Shown here: positions 21,776-34,200 of the stretch, piece by piece
How positions within the stretch are numbered: the stretch's first letter is position 1
Layout of the letters: every line of letters starts with the position of its first letter
Source of the DNA: Lolium rigidum
Lineage: Eukaryota; Streptophyta; Magnoliopsida; Poales; Poaceae
DNA: 64,000 nucleotides
Direction: 5' to 3'
Assembly (NCBI RefSeq): GCF_022539505.1
Contig: NC_061512.1
Coordinates: 149,527,962-149,591,961 of the forward strand
Position numbers and translations under genes: made by a program
The notes under the pieces: model-generated
What the model was told of the DNA's origin: nothing
Seen by the model: the letters and a program-made list of their open reading frames with translations, nothing else
Databases searched by the model: none

Positions 21776-22985
21776 GGGCACCGCCTGTGGGAATTGGAGG
21801 CGACAAGGAGCTGATATCGATGGCATCGTCAACATCGACAATATCTTCAGTAGCAAGCAACGCGATGGACGGAGGTAAACAGGGAAAACCTGATCTCGTC
21901 GATTTTGTTACTCACGCTCCTGCATGTTTGCATGCATATGCCGATTTGGAGGAGTCGATGGAGATGACGTTCATGAGTTTCAACTTCCTCGTCGTGAAGG
22001 AAGGATCGCACCGTTTTTCGGCACCGATTTTTTCGGACCGTCAGTGGCTGATTCCGATTTCTCGGGATCAACATCAATCATCGAGTCAGGCGACGAGGAG
22101 GTTTCGTTTAAAGCTTCATCAAGCCCGCCATCGGTAGAGAACTCTCTGATATGTTCGGCAACATGTCTTTCGAATTGTTCATAGACTCTGATCGGAGCAG
22201 CGACTCGGAAAGGATCGACAACTTCGACTTCATCGACAGATCTACTTCTATTCGGGAGGTCTTTGCCAATCTATCAGACGGTGTCACCGACCTTGAAGAA
22301 GAAAATAAAGATACAATATATCATCAAATCTGTGTGATTGGTGAGTCAAGTCATGCAGAAGAGGCGTCAGAGGCTTTCGATGATCTGGGCAATCCATACA
22401 TCGACCCCGCTGATCTTATGCGAGGAACTGGAAACAAATACGTTGGCGCTATACCTCGCGAAAAAGTGCAACTTTCGCAAGCAGCTTGGGATAGAGCTGG
22501 GAGAGCCATGAACGGCACAGAGCCGATGAACACCACAACCACAGTAGAGGAGCTGCAAGCGTATCAATATAGACTCGCTCGTGCCAGACGAGAGCTCAAA
22601 AAACTAAGAGTTATACTTGAGCAAAGAAAAGCTGCAGCTTCCGCATCAAGTGCGCGCAGAGCCAACCTGAGCCGGTAATCAGGAACTTCGGGAGATAGTC
22701 ATAGAGCAGCACGCGCAAGAGGAAGATCTCGGCTAGCAAGCGTGCCTGAGCATGAAAGAGAGAACCTGATAGAAAACCTCCACATGTCCTTTATGTCGAT
22801 AGATACAAGAGGACACATCATCCCAAAAACAACGGAAGTAGGATATATGGTGACTCATGCCTTCATCTTGGCATCCAAACCACCTCCCGGAGATCCCAGA
22901 GAAGCTCTGTACCAGATGGCCATGGCAAGAGTTGGAGTCATGGGGACAACGTTCGCAGGATCAAGTACGCCGCAACCCGAGAGCG
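21776..22985 (+). pseudogene. Tat-like gypsy gag region, truncated
   Basis: After the primer site, a frame opens at 21820 (MASSTSTISSVASNAMDGG), shifts near 22000, and continues as an acidic, Ser-rich gag-like stretch (22151-22678) with IYHQICVIGESS, NKYVGAIPREK and a Lys/Arg/Glu coiled-coil-like helix ending RAANL-type sequence. A further piece (22742-22985) has VPEHERENLIENLHMSFMS and PPPGDPREALYQMAMARVG. It looks like the N-terminal structural protein of a Tat-lineage element. It stops where the copia LTR inserts at 22986. Confidence 0.6.
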
Positions 22986-24286
22986 TGTTGGAGATATGCC
23001 CAAGAGGCAATAATAAAATGGTTATTATAATATATCTTTGTGTTTAAGATAATGTTTTCATACCATGCTAAAATTGTATTAACGGAAACATTGATATATG
23101 TGTGTTATGTAAACAACAAGGAGTCCCTAGTAAACCTCTTGTATAACTAGCTTGTTGATTAATAGATGATCATAGTTTAGTGATCATGAACATTGGATGT
23201 TATTAATAACAAGGTTATGCCATTAGGTGAATGATATAATGGACACACACCCATATAAGCATAGCATAAGATCACGTCATTAAGTTCAGTTTGCTATTCA
23301 CTTTCGATACATAGTTACCTAGTCCTTCGACCATGAGATCATGTAAATCACTTATACCGGAAGGGTACTTTGATTACATCAAACGCCATTGCGTAAATGG
23401 GTGGTTATAAAGGTGGGATAAGTATTCGGAAAGTATGAGTTGAGGCATATGGATCAAGAGTGGGATTTGTCCATCCCGATGATGGATAGATATACTCTGG
23501 GCCCTCTCGGTGAAATGTCGTCTGATTAGCTTGCAAGCATGTGAATGGTTCACAAGAGATGATATGCCACGGTACGAGTAAAGAGTACTTGTCGGAGACG
23601 AGGTTGAACGAGGTATAGAGATACCGATGATCAAACCTCGGACAAGTAAAATATCGCGAGACAAAGGGAATCATTATCGTATGTAAATGGTTCAATCGAC
23701 CACTAAGTTATCGTTGAATATGTGGGAACCATTATGGATCTCCAGATCCCGCTATTGGTTATTGGTTGGAGAAGAGTCTCAACCATGTCTGCATAGTTCA
23801 CGAACCGTAGGGTGACACACTTAAAGGTTTGATGTCGTTTAAGTAGATATGGAATATGGAATGGAGTTCGAAGTTTTGTTCGGAGTCTCGGATGGGATCC
23901 AGGACATCACGAGGAGGTCCGGAATGGTCCGGAGAATAAGATACATATATAGTAAGTCACTTTCCAAGTTTGGAAATGATCCGGTGCATTTATGGAAGGT
24001 TGTTTCTAGAATCATCCGGAATAAATCACTATGGAAGGAGGAGTCCCGGGGGGACTCCACCAACCGTAACCAGCCAACCAAGTGGGAGGGTGGACTCCAA
24101 GGTGGACTCCACCTCCTTGGCCGGCCAAAGAAAGGGGGAAGGGGAGAGTCCATGTCCCTATAGGTTTCGTCCATAAGGCAGTTTTTGAATTGGGGTCTTA
24201 TTCGAAGACTTTGGGCTAATCCTTGGGGTTCCACCTATATAATGTGGAGGAGAGGGAGGGGGCAGCCCAAGACTTGGCCGCACCAC
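22986..24286 (+). mobile_element. BARE/Angela-like copia LTR (first copy, interrupted)
   Basis: It begins TGTTGGAGATATGCCC, the characteristic start of this family. GAGCG at 22981-22985 is the presumed left target duplication. It aligns throughout with the second LTR (48266-48651 plus 54042-55393), including the TATA region CACCTATATAATG at about 24230. It is cut at 24286 by the next element, about 440 bp short of a full LTR. Confidence 0.85.
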
Positions 24287-24400
24287 TGATGACCCACAAG
24301 TATAGGGGGTGTATCGTAGTACTTTTGATAAATAAGAGTGTCGAACCCAATGAGGAGCAGAAGGTGTTGACAAGCAGTTTCGATGAAGGATTCACTATAA
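24287..24400 (-). mobile_element. Athila-type gypsy LTR end, cut by the gap
   Basis: TGATGACCCACAAGTATAGG starts a gypsy LTR read in reverse (U5 end first), resembling the other Athila-type LTRs here. It runs into the N run, so the rest is unseen. Confidence 0.6.
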
Positions 24401-24500
24401 NNNNNNNNNNNNNNNNNNNNNNNNNNNNNNNNNNNNNNNNNNNNNNNNNNNNNNNNNNNNNNNNNNNNNNNNNNNNNNNNNNNNNNNNNNNNNNNNNNNN
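24401..24500. other. Assembly gap (100 N)
   Basis: Exactly 100 N: a placeholder scaffold gap of unknown true length. The sequences on either side belong to different elements. Confidence 0.98.
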
Positions 24501-26617
24501 GGTCACCGGCCCAGGAGGTCCACATCACGTGCTACAACTGCGGCAAGCAAGGTCACGTCCAGGCCGCCTGCGTCGATGAACCATTCTGCGTTAACTGTAA
24601 GAAAGTCGGGCACCTCTCCGCCATGTGCGCGGCAGTCTCCAAGGCGCTGGCTCCTTTCTGGGCAGGATTTGGAGGCGGGAGGCCTGGGTTCTGCTGCCTG
24701 GAAGTACCTGAGGAAGAACTTCAGAAGCCGGTGTCCAACTCCGCCACTCGTTATCCTTGGGGGCGGGCAGCTGTCCGCGGAGCAGGTGGAGGACGAGTTC
24801 AAGGACTTAGTTGATGAGAACTCGGGATTGGCAAGGTGCGCCAAATCGGCCCTTTGGATTTTGCGGTGGTGTTCCCCTCTAAAGAGAGTCTCCGCATTGC
24901 TATCCGTGGGGGCGGCCTCACTCTGCCATGTCCCAAGCTTAAGCCCATTGTCACTCTCCCGCAAGGCGACCCTCTTGCCGCTGAATCTGCGGAGGAGGTT
25001 TGGGTCGAGTTGCTCGGTGTGCCGCCTCCGTTTCGACACGCCGATCGCCTTCTCCTTTCCACTCGCGAGGTGGGGCGTCCGATTGGGGTGGACGTTGCCT
25101 CGTTGGCTCACCCGGATGCGCCGGTGCGTATGTCCTTTGGATGCCGCAAAGGGGACCAGACTGCCTGATCACATCACCCTCTTCGTTAACATGCAAGGCT
25201 ACCGTATCCAAGTTATTCGTGAAGCTCAGTCGGCCCAAGACTCCCCTCCTCACGACCCGCCGAAGTTCCCTCCCGGAGATGGCACTGAAGACAAGGAAGA
25301 AGACTTCGATGAGACTGATGAGGAGCGTTGGGACGGGCGGCGGGGACGCCATGCTCACAAAGCTTCGCGCGGGTCGTCCTCTGCCCCTGGAGCGCGCGGG
25401 GAAGTTCCTCGTAAGTCTGTCCCCCTCGGCTCCTCCCCTGTGTCGCCGTCTCCTTGCCTCCAGCACAACGCAAAGGATCTCAGCCCACAAATCCCTGCCT
25501 CGGCTCGCAGTCAATACGGGTCCAACTTGACCCCCACAGGCAACATCTTCCCTATGGTCGCTCAAATCATCAAAGCTGCTCCGCCGTCTACTCCCGCCGA
25601 GGGCGCCAATCCCCGGAGGCTGCTATCAGTGTTGATTCCCTCTGTGAAGTCCTTGCTGAGGCCCCTTCGTCGGCTGGTCCTGTCTCGCCCACGCCGGGCA
25701 AAGCTCTGCCCATGTCTGAGGCGGAGCGGGAGGAGGTGGGTTGGTCCAGCCCGTCCTTGGGTGCCTCGGACCAAGAGTATCTGCGTAACAGCGAACAAAG
25801 GAGCAAGCTGAATCACGATCGCCCCTCTCGGAAGCTCATGTTGGAGGCGGCTACTGCTACCAACTCCTCTCCAGCCCCGGCCCTTGCGGTCCACCAAGCC
25901 CCGGCTATCAACAACGCCAACCCCAGCGAAGGACAGCCACTCCTCCTGGACACTCCCATTTCGGCGCTGGGCGCGCCGGTGGCGCGTGCTCCTCGTTCCA
26001 AGGCCTCCCCAGCGGAGGCGCTGCGCAAGAGTGCTCGCTCCAAAGGAACCTCTGACGGTCCGGTCCTGGAGCGGGCCATCCGGGCCACGGCGGACAAGAA
26101 CAACCTCGACAAGAGCGTCATCGACACGGCTACTCCTTCGTCGTCCACCCCCGCTCCAGGTAACTCCTCCTCTCCAGCTGATTTCGTTGCCTTTCAAGAT
26201 TCCTCCTTGGAACATCTCCTCAAAGTCGCCAAGGATAGCTGCATTCTGTTCAAATCAACGGAAGGGTCACCGGCCCAAGCGGTGGCGCTTCTCCAGGCTC
26301 GGGAACACGCGCAAGCAGAGCTGTTGGCAGCGAGACGTAGAATCGAAGAAGAAGAGGCCAAGGCTAAGGAAGAAGCTGCCCGGGACTGTTCGCAGCATGC
26401 AGCTCCTGGTGTTGGCGCTGTGGCTGGCTCCACGGGGGAGCCACCCGCAGACGCCGGTGATCCTCCTCAGTTGGGTACTGTGGAGGAGCCACCTGCGGGC
26501 TCGGGCAAAGCCAAAAAGCCTTCTGTCGCCAAGAGGCGAGCTGCTCGCAGGCCCACTCCTGTTGGTCATAGACCTGTCACCCGCCAAGCACGGGCTCTGA
26601 GCAGAGGGTCCCAATGA
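24501..26617 (+). pseudogene. LINE ORF1: zinc-knuckle, DUF4283-like protein
   Basis: The frame opens in the gap and shows two CX2CX4HX4C knuckles, CYNCGKQGHVQAAC (from about 24531) and CVNCKKVGHLSAMC, which bind nucleic acid. Then comes a DUF4283-like region (24832-25166: IGPLDFAVVFPSKESLRIAI and VWVELLGVPPPFRHADRLL). A Pro/Ser/Ala-rich part (25454-26617) follows, with a Glu/Ala/Arg helix (LLAARRRIEEEEAKAKEEAA) and a basic tail. The order, knuckles before the DUF4283-like part, is as read, but frame changes near 24800, 25170 and 25700 separate the parts, so it is broken or contains sequence errors. It would coat LINE RNA. Confidence 0.75.
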
Positions 26618-29600
26618 GAGCCCTGATCTGGAATATTAGAGGGTTCGGTCGTCGGGGGAGACGAACCTTGTTGAAAGAGTACCTCCGGTTGCACCGCATT
26701 GATCTAGTTCTCTTGCAAGAAACCATCAAACAGGATTTCACGGATGCTGAACTTGCTAGCTTGGAGGTGGGCGAGAAATTTTTCTGGTCTTGGCTCCCAG
26801 CTAGCGGTCATTCAGGTGGCATGCTGCTAGGAGTTAGGGACAAGTATGTTTGAAGTTGGAAGAATGGACAGGGGTCAATTCTTCCCGAGTTTGGCTGTTC
26901 TTCATCGCATCTCCAACAAGAAGCCGGAGATTATCGGTATCTATGGTCCAGCGAGATCACGCTCGCTCCAGAGGGTTCCTGGACGAAATCTCGGCCAAGG
27001 TGGCTAGGTGCACCTTACCGATCTTCATGGGAGGCGACTTCAACCTTATTAGGGCGGCCGACGATAAGAGCAATGACAACCTCAACTGGCCTCTGATGGA
27101 CTTGTTTAACAACTCCATCGACGCTTGGGCTCTGAGGGAAATTCCGCGCACGGGAGCACGGTTCACTTGGTCCAATCACCAGCTCAATCCAATACGGTCC
27201 GCGCTAGATCGAGTGCTTGTGTCTGCTGACTTTGAAGCTATCTTCCCGCTGTGTTCCTTGTCCGCTGAGACTAGCCTTGGCTCGATCATACGCCACTTGT
27301 GTTTGACACCGGAGAGGGTTTCCCGGTGCGCTCCAACAGATTTTTCTTTGAAACAAGTTGGTTTGAGCGCCAAGAGTTCGTCCCCTTGGTCCAAGCACTC
27401 GTGGGCGAGACTTATGACCAAGGTGGGAGGCCGCGACATTATTGATTGGTGGCATTATATGTCCGCGGGCCTTAGACAAGTCCTTAGAGGCTGGAAACAA
27501 AACCTAGGAAGGGACACCAAGGCTGAGAAAGCCGCTTTGCTGACCCAGATCGCGGAGCTTGACGTGCTGGCTGATGCCACAGGGCTTGACGAGGACGCCT
27601 GGGCCTCCAGATATCACTTGGAAGAGCAACTGCTGCAGATTTATCGCATGGAGGAAGAGCACTGGCGGCAACGCGGTAGAGTGAGGTGGGCGCTGCAAGG
27701 GGATGCAAACACCGCTTACTTTCACGCCGTCGCTAATGGGAGAAGAAGAAAATGTAATATCTCGAGGATTCGAACTGACAGTGGCGCTATCTCGGACCCC
27801 AAGCTGATTCAGCAACACGTCTATGAGTTCTACAGGGAACTGCTTGGTTCCTCCGCTCCAAGGGTTTGTGGGCTGGCGCCTTCCTCTTGGGGTGAGGGAG
27901 CTCGCGTCTCTGAAGAAGAAAATGAGGAACTGATGCGCACCTTCTCGGAAGCAGAACTCGAGGCCATAGTCAAAGAGATGAAAACCGACACTGCTCCGGG
28001 CCCGGACGGCTTCCCGGTGGTCTTCTTTAAACGTTTCTGGCCTCTGGTCAGGCATGGCATTCTGCATATTCTCAATGACTTTGTGCTGGGGCGCATTGAC
28101 ATTGCTAGGCTCAATTTTGGCATCCTATCGCTTATCCCGAAAGTCTCTGGGGCGGAGCAAATCTCTCAGTACCGCCCAATTGCCCTGATCAATGTTATTT
28201 TCAAGATCATATCCAAAGCCTATGCCTGTAAGCTCGATCCTATCGCTCACAGAATTATCTCCCGAACCAAACGGCTTTCATTAAGGGCAGGAACATCCTT
28301 GACGGTCCGCTTGCCCTCCTAGAGATCATTCACGACATCCGGACGAGGAAGCACGGTGGGGTGCTACTCAAGCTGGACTTTGAAAAGGCCTATGATAGGG
28401 TGAACTGGGACTTCCTGGGGGAAGTCTTCCGTTGCAAGGGTTTCGATGCCGGATACATCCACAGGATTTTGCAGGCTGGTCTCTGGGGACAAACTGCTAT
28501 ATCCATTAACGGTGAGGTGGGACCGTTCTTTAGGAATAAAAGAGGGGTTCGTCGGGGAGATCCCCTCTCCCCTCTCGCTCTTCAATTTTATCGGAGAAGC
28601 GCTCTCGGGATCTTATCCGCCGCGGCGACGGCAGGCCATATTCATGGGTTAGTTCCACACCTTACGCCAGGAGGAATTACGCACCTGCGATGCGCGAGAC
28701 GACACGCTTATCCTCATCCAGGGCTCGGATGAGGATATCGCAAACCTTAAATTCCTTCTGATGTGTTTTGAGGATATGTCGGGGCTCAAAATCAACTATC
28801 ACAAGAGCGAAGTCTTTGTTCTGGGACAGCGTGCCAGGGATAGAAACATCATAGCCAACAAGTTGAACTGCAAGCTTGGCAGCTTCCCCTTCACCTACCT
28901 GGGCCTGCCTATCTCGAACGAGAAGCCGACGTGCGAGCGAGTGGCTGTTCTTGGTGAGGAAGTTGGCTGCTAAGATCGAACCCTGGGTGGGTAAACTTCT
29001 TTCCTCCGGGGGGAGGCTCATTCTCTCTAACTCCTGCCTTGATAATCTCCCTATCTTTGCGATGGGGCTCTTCCTCCTTGTAACATCCCCAAAAATTTCA
29101 AAACAAACAAAATGAATTTCCCTAGTTCCAAATTTTGGAACCAACAAAAACTTTTATTAAAATAAGATTGATACATATAGATCTTGTTTAAATCTTGTGT
29201 TTTGCCATGATGAGTGTTATTGTGCTTATGTGCTAAACCCTAAAACCCTAAAGTGATCAAGTGAAGGTCACCAACCCAATAAAATAAAAGAGAAAGAAAT
29301 CAAATACGAAAAACCTTAAACCCTAATCTTCTCCAGAAATCATTTTGGATCTATTTTGAGAAACCCAAATTAAAATAAAAGACATATGGGGGCATATAGC
29401 CCTAATAGGTAAATCTTGAACCCTACCTTTATTATTTATGCAAAATAGTGGTGAACCATTGATATACTCCACTAAACCTTAAACCTCACTCCCTTCTCAC
29501 TATCCTTGATACACAAAATAAAAAGAAATGAAATTAATTAAGAAAAGGGCCTAGGTGCCTATGACTATTCTTGTGAAACTTCTAATTAGACCTTTCTACT

Positions 29601-32600
29601 TTTTTTAGATGTTTTGAAAACATCAACAAACTTCATCTAGTACCTCCCCAATCAAAACCAAGGTGAAACAAAAAGAAATAAAAGAAAATTAAACATATGC
29701 ATAGAAGCATATGTGGCACATAGCCAATTTTCCAAAACTTGACCTAAGCACCTCTACCTTGCCCAAAGGGTTTGAAAACTTTACCACACCCAATATAACA
29801 CCAAATGAACCCTAAACCATGACCTTGGATCATAAATAAAGAAAAAGAATAAAAGTATGAAATGCTTGGAGATTTTTAAATCATAATAGGCATTATTAAA
29901 TGGTATGAGGTATCTCTACCTCATTTAAATCATTCTCTCAAATGATGATGATGAATGGTTGACTTAGGTCAACATAAATTCATGTGTGATGGTTTGAGAA
30001 ATTAAATCTTAAAAAGATTCAATGAGAGGAAATTATTCCTCAAAGATTAAAAGGAAACTATCATTTACCTATGTAATGAGAGGAAATTATTTTTCTTAAG
30101 AATAAAACCATATCAACCCACATGATGACAATATGATACTGCTAGAATAGTGGGTGTGATTTATGTGTGTGCTTTTTATAGCTCTTGAATTGGTGTGGTG
30201 ATTGTATACCCGTATTCGTATTTATAGACGCTAGTGACGAAGGCTACGAAGGGGACGACGAGAACATCTACGAAGAAGAAGGAGGAACATTTTGATCAAT
30301 ACACCAACCAAGGCAAGCTAACACTCTTGCAAAGTCCCTAGTGCAAAGCTCTACCAGAGCAAGGCACCATCACCATTTATTTTTTTATGTCCAATAAACC
30401 TATCCCATGTTTTTACCGTGCAATTATTTTGCTTATTGTTTTTCAAAGCTTACTTTTGATTTATGATTCACTTAGGCTAGAATAGAACAAGAGCATCAAA
30501 TTTAGCCTAAAGCAAGCTAGTATTCTTGCAAGCTTTTACCAATGCAAACTAATATTCTTGCAAAGTGCAAAGCTCTACTAGAGCAAGGCACACTCACCAA
30601 TTACTTTATGCTCATGATCCCATCCCAAGTTTTATTCTTCCAAACTTTTACTTTGGTTATTATAACTTGCTTTTATAGTTAACTTTGGTCTAGAGATAGA
30701 GTATTACAAGAGTATCAAACTTAGCCTAGAAAGCTATCAGCTAGTTAGCACCCCTCATGACTAGTTGCTAGTGCTAACCAATAAATTGGACTACTCTAGA
30801 TGGGAATATGTGCAAGGAAATGACTTTGAAAACCTTGGAATGATGATTCATTCTATTGAAAGATTTTTGAAGGGAATATGACTTGAGAAGGACTTGGTGA
30901 ATTTTACGAAAACTGATGGTTGGGTTCGGATGCGATACCATTCCAATTTACAAGTACCCCCACAATACCTGATTATGGGTAGGGCTTAACTGGAAGTTTA
31001 TGTGTCTTAGTATGGGGTCCCTCTAAACAAGCGTCATCGGGGTTATGCCGAAAGCTGCCTCCACAACAAAAGAAACGACGTTAAAGATGAGGTGAATGTC
31101 CGGCCCAAGCCCTGTGCAGTTCCCAGGTTGACCGTTGGTCTTCACTGGGAGGCCAAGCTCATAGGGAGAGGTACCTATACTAGGATATGTAAGTGAAAGG
31201 TTATGGTTGATGATCCGCGTACTGAGTTACGATTATTCGGGGTTACCCACGACGGATGTAATCAAAAGTTGTGGCACAAGCGTACAACCTCTGCGAGTGT
31301 AAACCTATTCGAATAGCCGCGTCCACGGTTAAGGACGGTTGGAAAGGCCATACTGTTCCGTCATCAGACCATTTTCAAAAAGGTGACATATGACTTGTGA
31401 TTTTACTTTTGAAAGGTGGATGGTGAGTTTTACTTGAATTACAACAAAGGTTGTGGGAATGACACTAATGTTCCCACTTGAGTTAGTTAGCACATGAAAG
31501 GTCTTGATTTCAAATACTTGTGAACTAAAATTGGCTTTATGCAAAAGAAACTAGAGCTTAGCACCCCCTTACCAGAAATGTTCGTACTTACCTTAGTTTT
31601 AGTTTGCGAGTACTTTAAAGTACTCACGGCTGTGTCCCTGGCTATTCAAATGGCCAGACTATGAAGAGGAGCAGCAGTACAAGGAAGATGGACAGCAGGA
31701 CGTCTACGACAACTAGGACTACTCCTGACGTCAAGCGTTGGCCTGTGGATTAGATAGCCACTACTACTTCGCTTCCGCTATGTAATTGTGATGTGTGTTG
31801 AAACAGTAGTTCAACTATTATTGTAATATTGGATCATGTGATCTATTTGTAAGACGACTACGATATGTAATGAATGATGACTTATGATATTCAACTGTTA
31901 TGTCTCGCAACAACAATATTCCTGGGATTGCGATGTATGGCATAACAGGCATCTGGACTTAAAAATCCGGGTGTTGACACTCCTGCATGATGGGATTCAT
32001 GCGAGGTTTGACTCCCACAGATCCAAGTTCTTTTGGGAAGGGGCAGGCCCAAAGAGAAAATATCACCTAGTGAATTGGCCTTCCCTGTGCCGTCCTAAAG
32101 AGGTTGGGGGCTTAGGCCTGCTCAACACCAAAAAGATGAACTTGGCGCTGCTTCTCAAGTGGATTTGGAGGCTTTATAATGAGGAAGACACGATCTGGGC
32201 CCGTATCATCCGCGCTAAGTATGGGGACGCCTCTGACCTGTTCTCGGGCTCAGGCCAAGGAGGTTCCCCCTTCTGGAAGAGCCTCCACAAGATTAAATAC
32301 CTGTTCAAAGCCGGAGCGAAGCATGTCGTCAGAAACGGTGCCCGCACCAACTTCTGGAAGGATTGGTGGCTAGGGAGAGGCCCCATCATGGATTCCTTCC
32401 CTTTGCTATTTGCCATCTGCGACAACCCTGACATCTCGGTGGCAGATGCTCTCCAACATCGGGCCCGCGAGTCCGTTTTCGGCGTTCCCTTGATCAGGAG
32501 GGACTTCGCCAGTGGGGAGAACTACAAGGGATGCTCACCCCCGTTCTTCTTAGCCCTGGGCAAGACTTGGTGTCCTGGCACCTGGAAAAATCGGGCACCT

Positions 32601-33180
32601 ACACAGTCAAATCCATGTACGCCCAGCTCTCTCGGGGTACGACTATCGCCCACGCAAAAGACTTGTGGGAAGCGAAGCTCCCGCTCAAAATCAAGATCTT
32701 CTCTTGGCAGTCGGCACTTGACAAGCTACCGTCGGGACAACAGATTCTCACCAGACACGGTCCTTCAAACGGCCTTTGTGCGCTGTGCGGCGCCCCAGAA
32801 GACGCCAGCCACATTTTCTTTGACTGCTCCTTGGCATCGTTTTCTTGGTCGGTTTTGCGCCAGCTACTGGGGTGTAACTGGTGCCCGGCCAATTTTGCTC
32901 AATTCCACGCCATCCTTTCTGGTTTTTCGGGTTATCCTAGGAGGTTGCTGTGGGTGCTTTTCTTAGCCCAGTCTTGGGCGCTTTGGAATGTGCGCAACAA
33001 GCTTGCGATCGAAAAGAGACTTATTTCTAACCCGGCTGACATTATTTACAAAATCATTATATTTTTGCAGGCTGTGGAGCCTAAAGGCCAAGGGAAGAGA
33101 AAAGGAGGGGCTAAGCTGGATGGCACGCGAGCTAAGGGATCTATACGTGCAGCTGAAGCCGCCGGCGGTGTGAAGAAGTA
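26614..33180 (+). pseudogene. LINE ORF2: endonuclease, reverse transcriptase, zf-RVT
   Basis: The ATG at 26614 overlaps the ORF1 stop (ATGA). Endonuclease: MRALIWNIRGFGRRGRRTLL, LVLLQETIK, then FMGGDFNLIR and ARFTWSN. RT: TAPGPDGFPVVFFKRFW, LNFGILSLIPK, YRPIALINVIFK, LLKLDFEKAYDRVNWDF and GVRRGDPLSPLA. The YADD box is damaged at about 28685-28705. After the solo LTR it resumes at 31985 with ARFDSHRSKFFWEG and ends with a zf-RVT domain (YTVKSMYAQLSRG ... LCALCGAPEDASHIFFDC). Frame breaks occur near 26850, 27280-27430, 28270, 28690, 28960 and 32530. It is not functional as assembled. Confidence 0.88.
29079..31979 (+). mobile_element. 2.9-kb gypsy-type solo LTR inside the LINE
   Basis: It starts TGTAACATCCCC and ends GGGTGTTGACA. 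The 5-bp target duplication CTCCT lies at 29074-29078 and 31980-31984. Removing the insert rejoins the LINE frame exactly (...MGLFLL then HDGIHARFD). No coding region and no internal repeat of the ends, hence a solo LTR. The second half is similar to the second half of the 5.4-kb LTR at 48652-54036: shared 'aaccaaggcaagc', 'atagccgcgtcc' plus 'ggacggttgg', and 'gtccctggctat'. Confidence 0.85.
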
Positions 33181-33371
33181 GGCGGAGGGATCAGGAGCGG
33201 GTCCTCTCTGCATGTGTCTCCCCGCAATGAGCTATCTTTTATCTGTGCCTGATGTCTTTTTGAACTATGGTCTCGGCGAAGCTGTGATGCCCAGCAGTGT
33301 GTAATCCATAACTTGTTACTCTGTGGCTTTATTAATTTAAAGTCGGGCAGTGCTGCCTGTTCTCTAAAAAA

Positions 33372-34195
33372 TAATAAAGTGTTCTCCCCTCGTATGCACC
33401 GTTGCTACAGTTCGTCGTTTTGAAGCATCTCGTGATGATCGGATGTGATAGATTCTACGTTCACATACAACGGGTGTAAGCCATGTTGCACACGCGGAAA
33501 TACTTGGGTTTGCTTGGCGAGCCTAGCAGGTACAGACATGGCCTCGGAACACAGGAAACCGAAAGGTTGAACACGAGTCATATGGATGATATGATCAACA
33601 TGTTGATGTTCACCGTTGAAGCTACATCATCTCACGTGATGATTGGTTTTGATGTAGTGGATATGGATCGTGTGCCACTTAACAACTATGAGGAATGTTG
33701 TATTAAGTGGGAGTTCATTAGTAATTAGATTAAAATATGAACTAATTATCATGAACATAGTCTGGATAGTATTTTGAATTAAATTTGTAGAACTGGCATC
33801 CATTTTTCTACCATGCACTAGTCTTGTAATTGAGATAGAAATACTGTTAAGTCTGACAAGTAACTTTATGGACTGGTACCGTATTGTTAAAGAATCAAGA
33901 AATGATTAAGTCTTATTGCAAACTTTTAGTAAACCTCACATTGCTGATTCAAAGAACAATGGTTTCAATTAGTACCTAGAATCATCTTGTCTCCGTGAAA
34001 CTTGAAGTTCAAATATGTTTGAAAAGTAAGGAGCTGAAAATTTTGTTTTCAGAAATAAGCAAGGTATGAGATATATGTGATATCTAAGACCTTATTGCAA
34101 GGTGATAGAATATAATTTGGTGAGACTACATAAACTCATAAGTTTTATGGGAATGTACGAAGGTTGAAGACGTCAGGCGTCCCAATCCTCCAACT
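33372..34195 (+). mobile_element. Copia 5' leader remnant (non-coding)
   Basis: It matches the untranslated leader of the copia at 56163-56560: 'tatgcaccgttgct', 'gaagcatc-cgtgatgatc', 'catacaacgggtg', 'gagcctagca-gtac' and 'gtgggagttca'. After about 33740 it continues as AT-rich sequence without frames. It follows directly on the LINE tail. Confidence 0.75.
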
Positions 34196-34200
34196 ATTGG

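Larger units (their letters stand above)
24501..33371 (+). mobile_element. L1-type LINE with ORF1 and ORF2, split by a solo LTR
   Basis: Plus strand. ORF1 (5' end lost in the gap) ends at 26617 and ORF2 runs 26614 to about 33180, followed by a 190-bp 3' UTR and an A-rich tail (CTCTAAAAAATAATAAAG, about 33364). A 2.9-kb solo LTR (29079-31979) interrupts ORF2. The LINE ends inside the 5' leader of the copia element, whose sequence resumes with AATAAAGTGTTC as in the copy at 56163. Confidence 0.9.

Noticed and set aside
24216..24579. Frames running through the N stretch
   Set aside because: The N bases translate to X; the frames are not evidence of coding.
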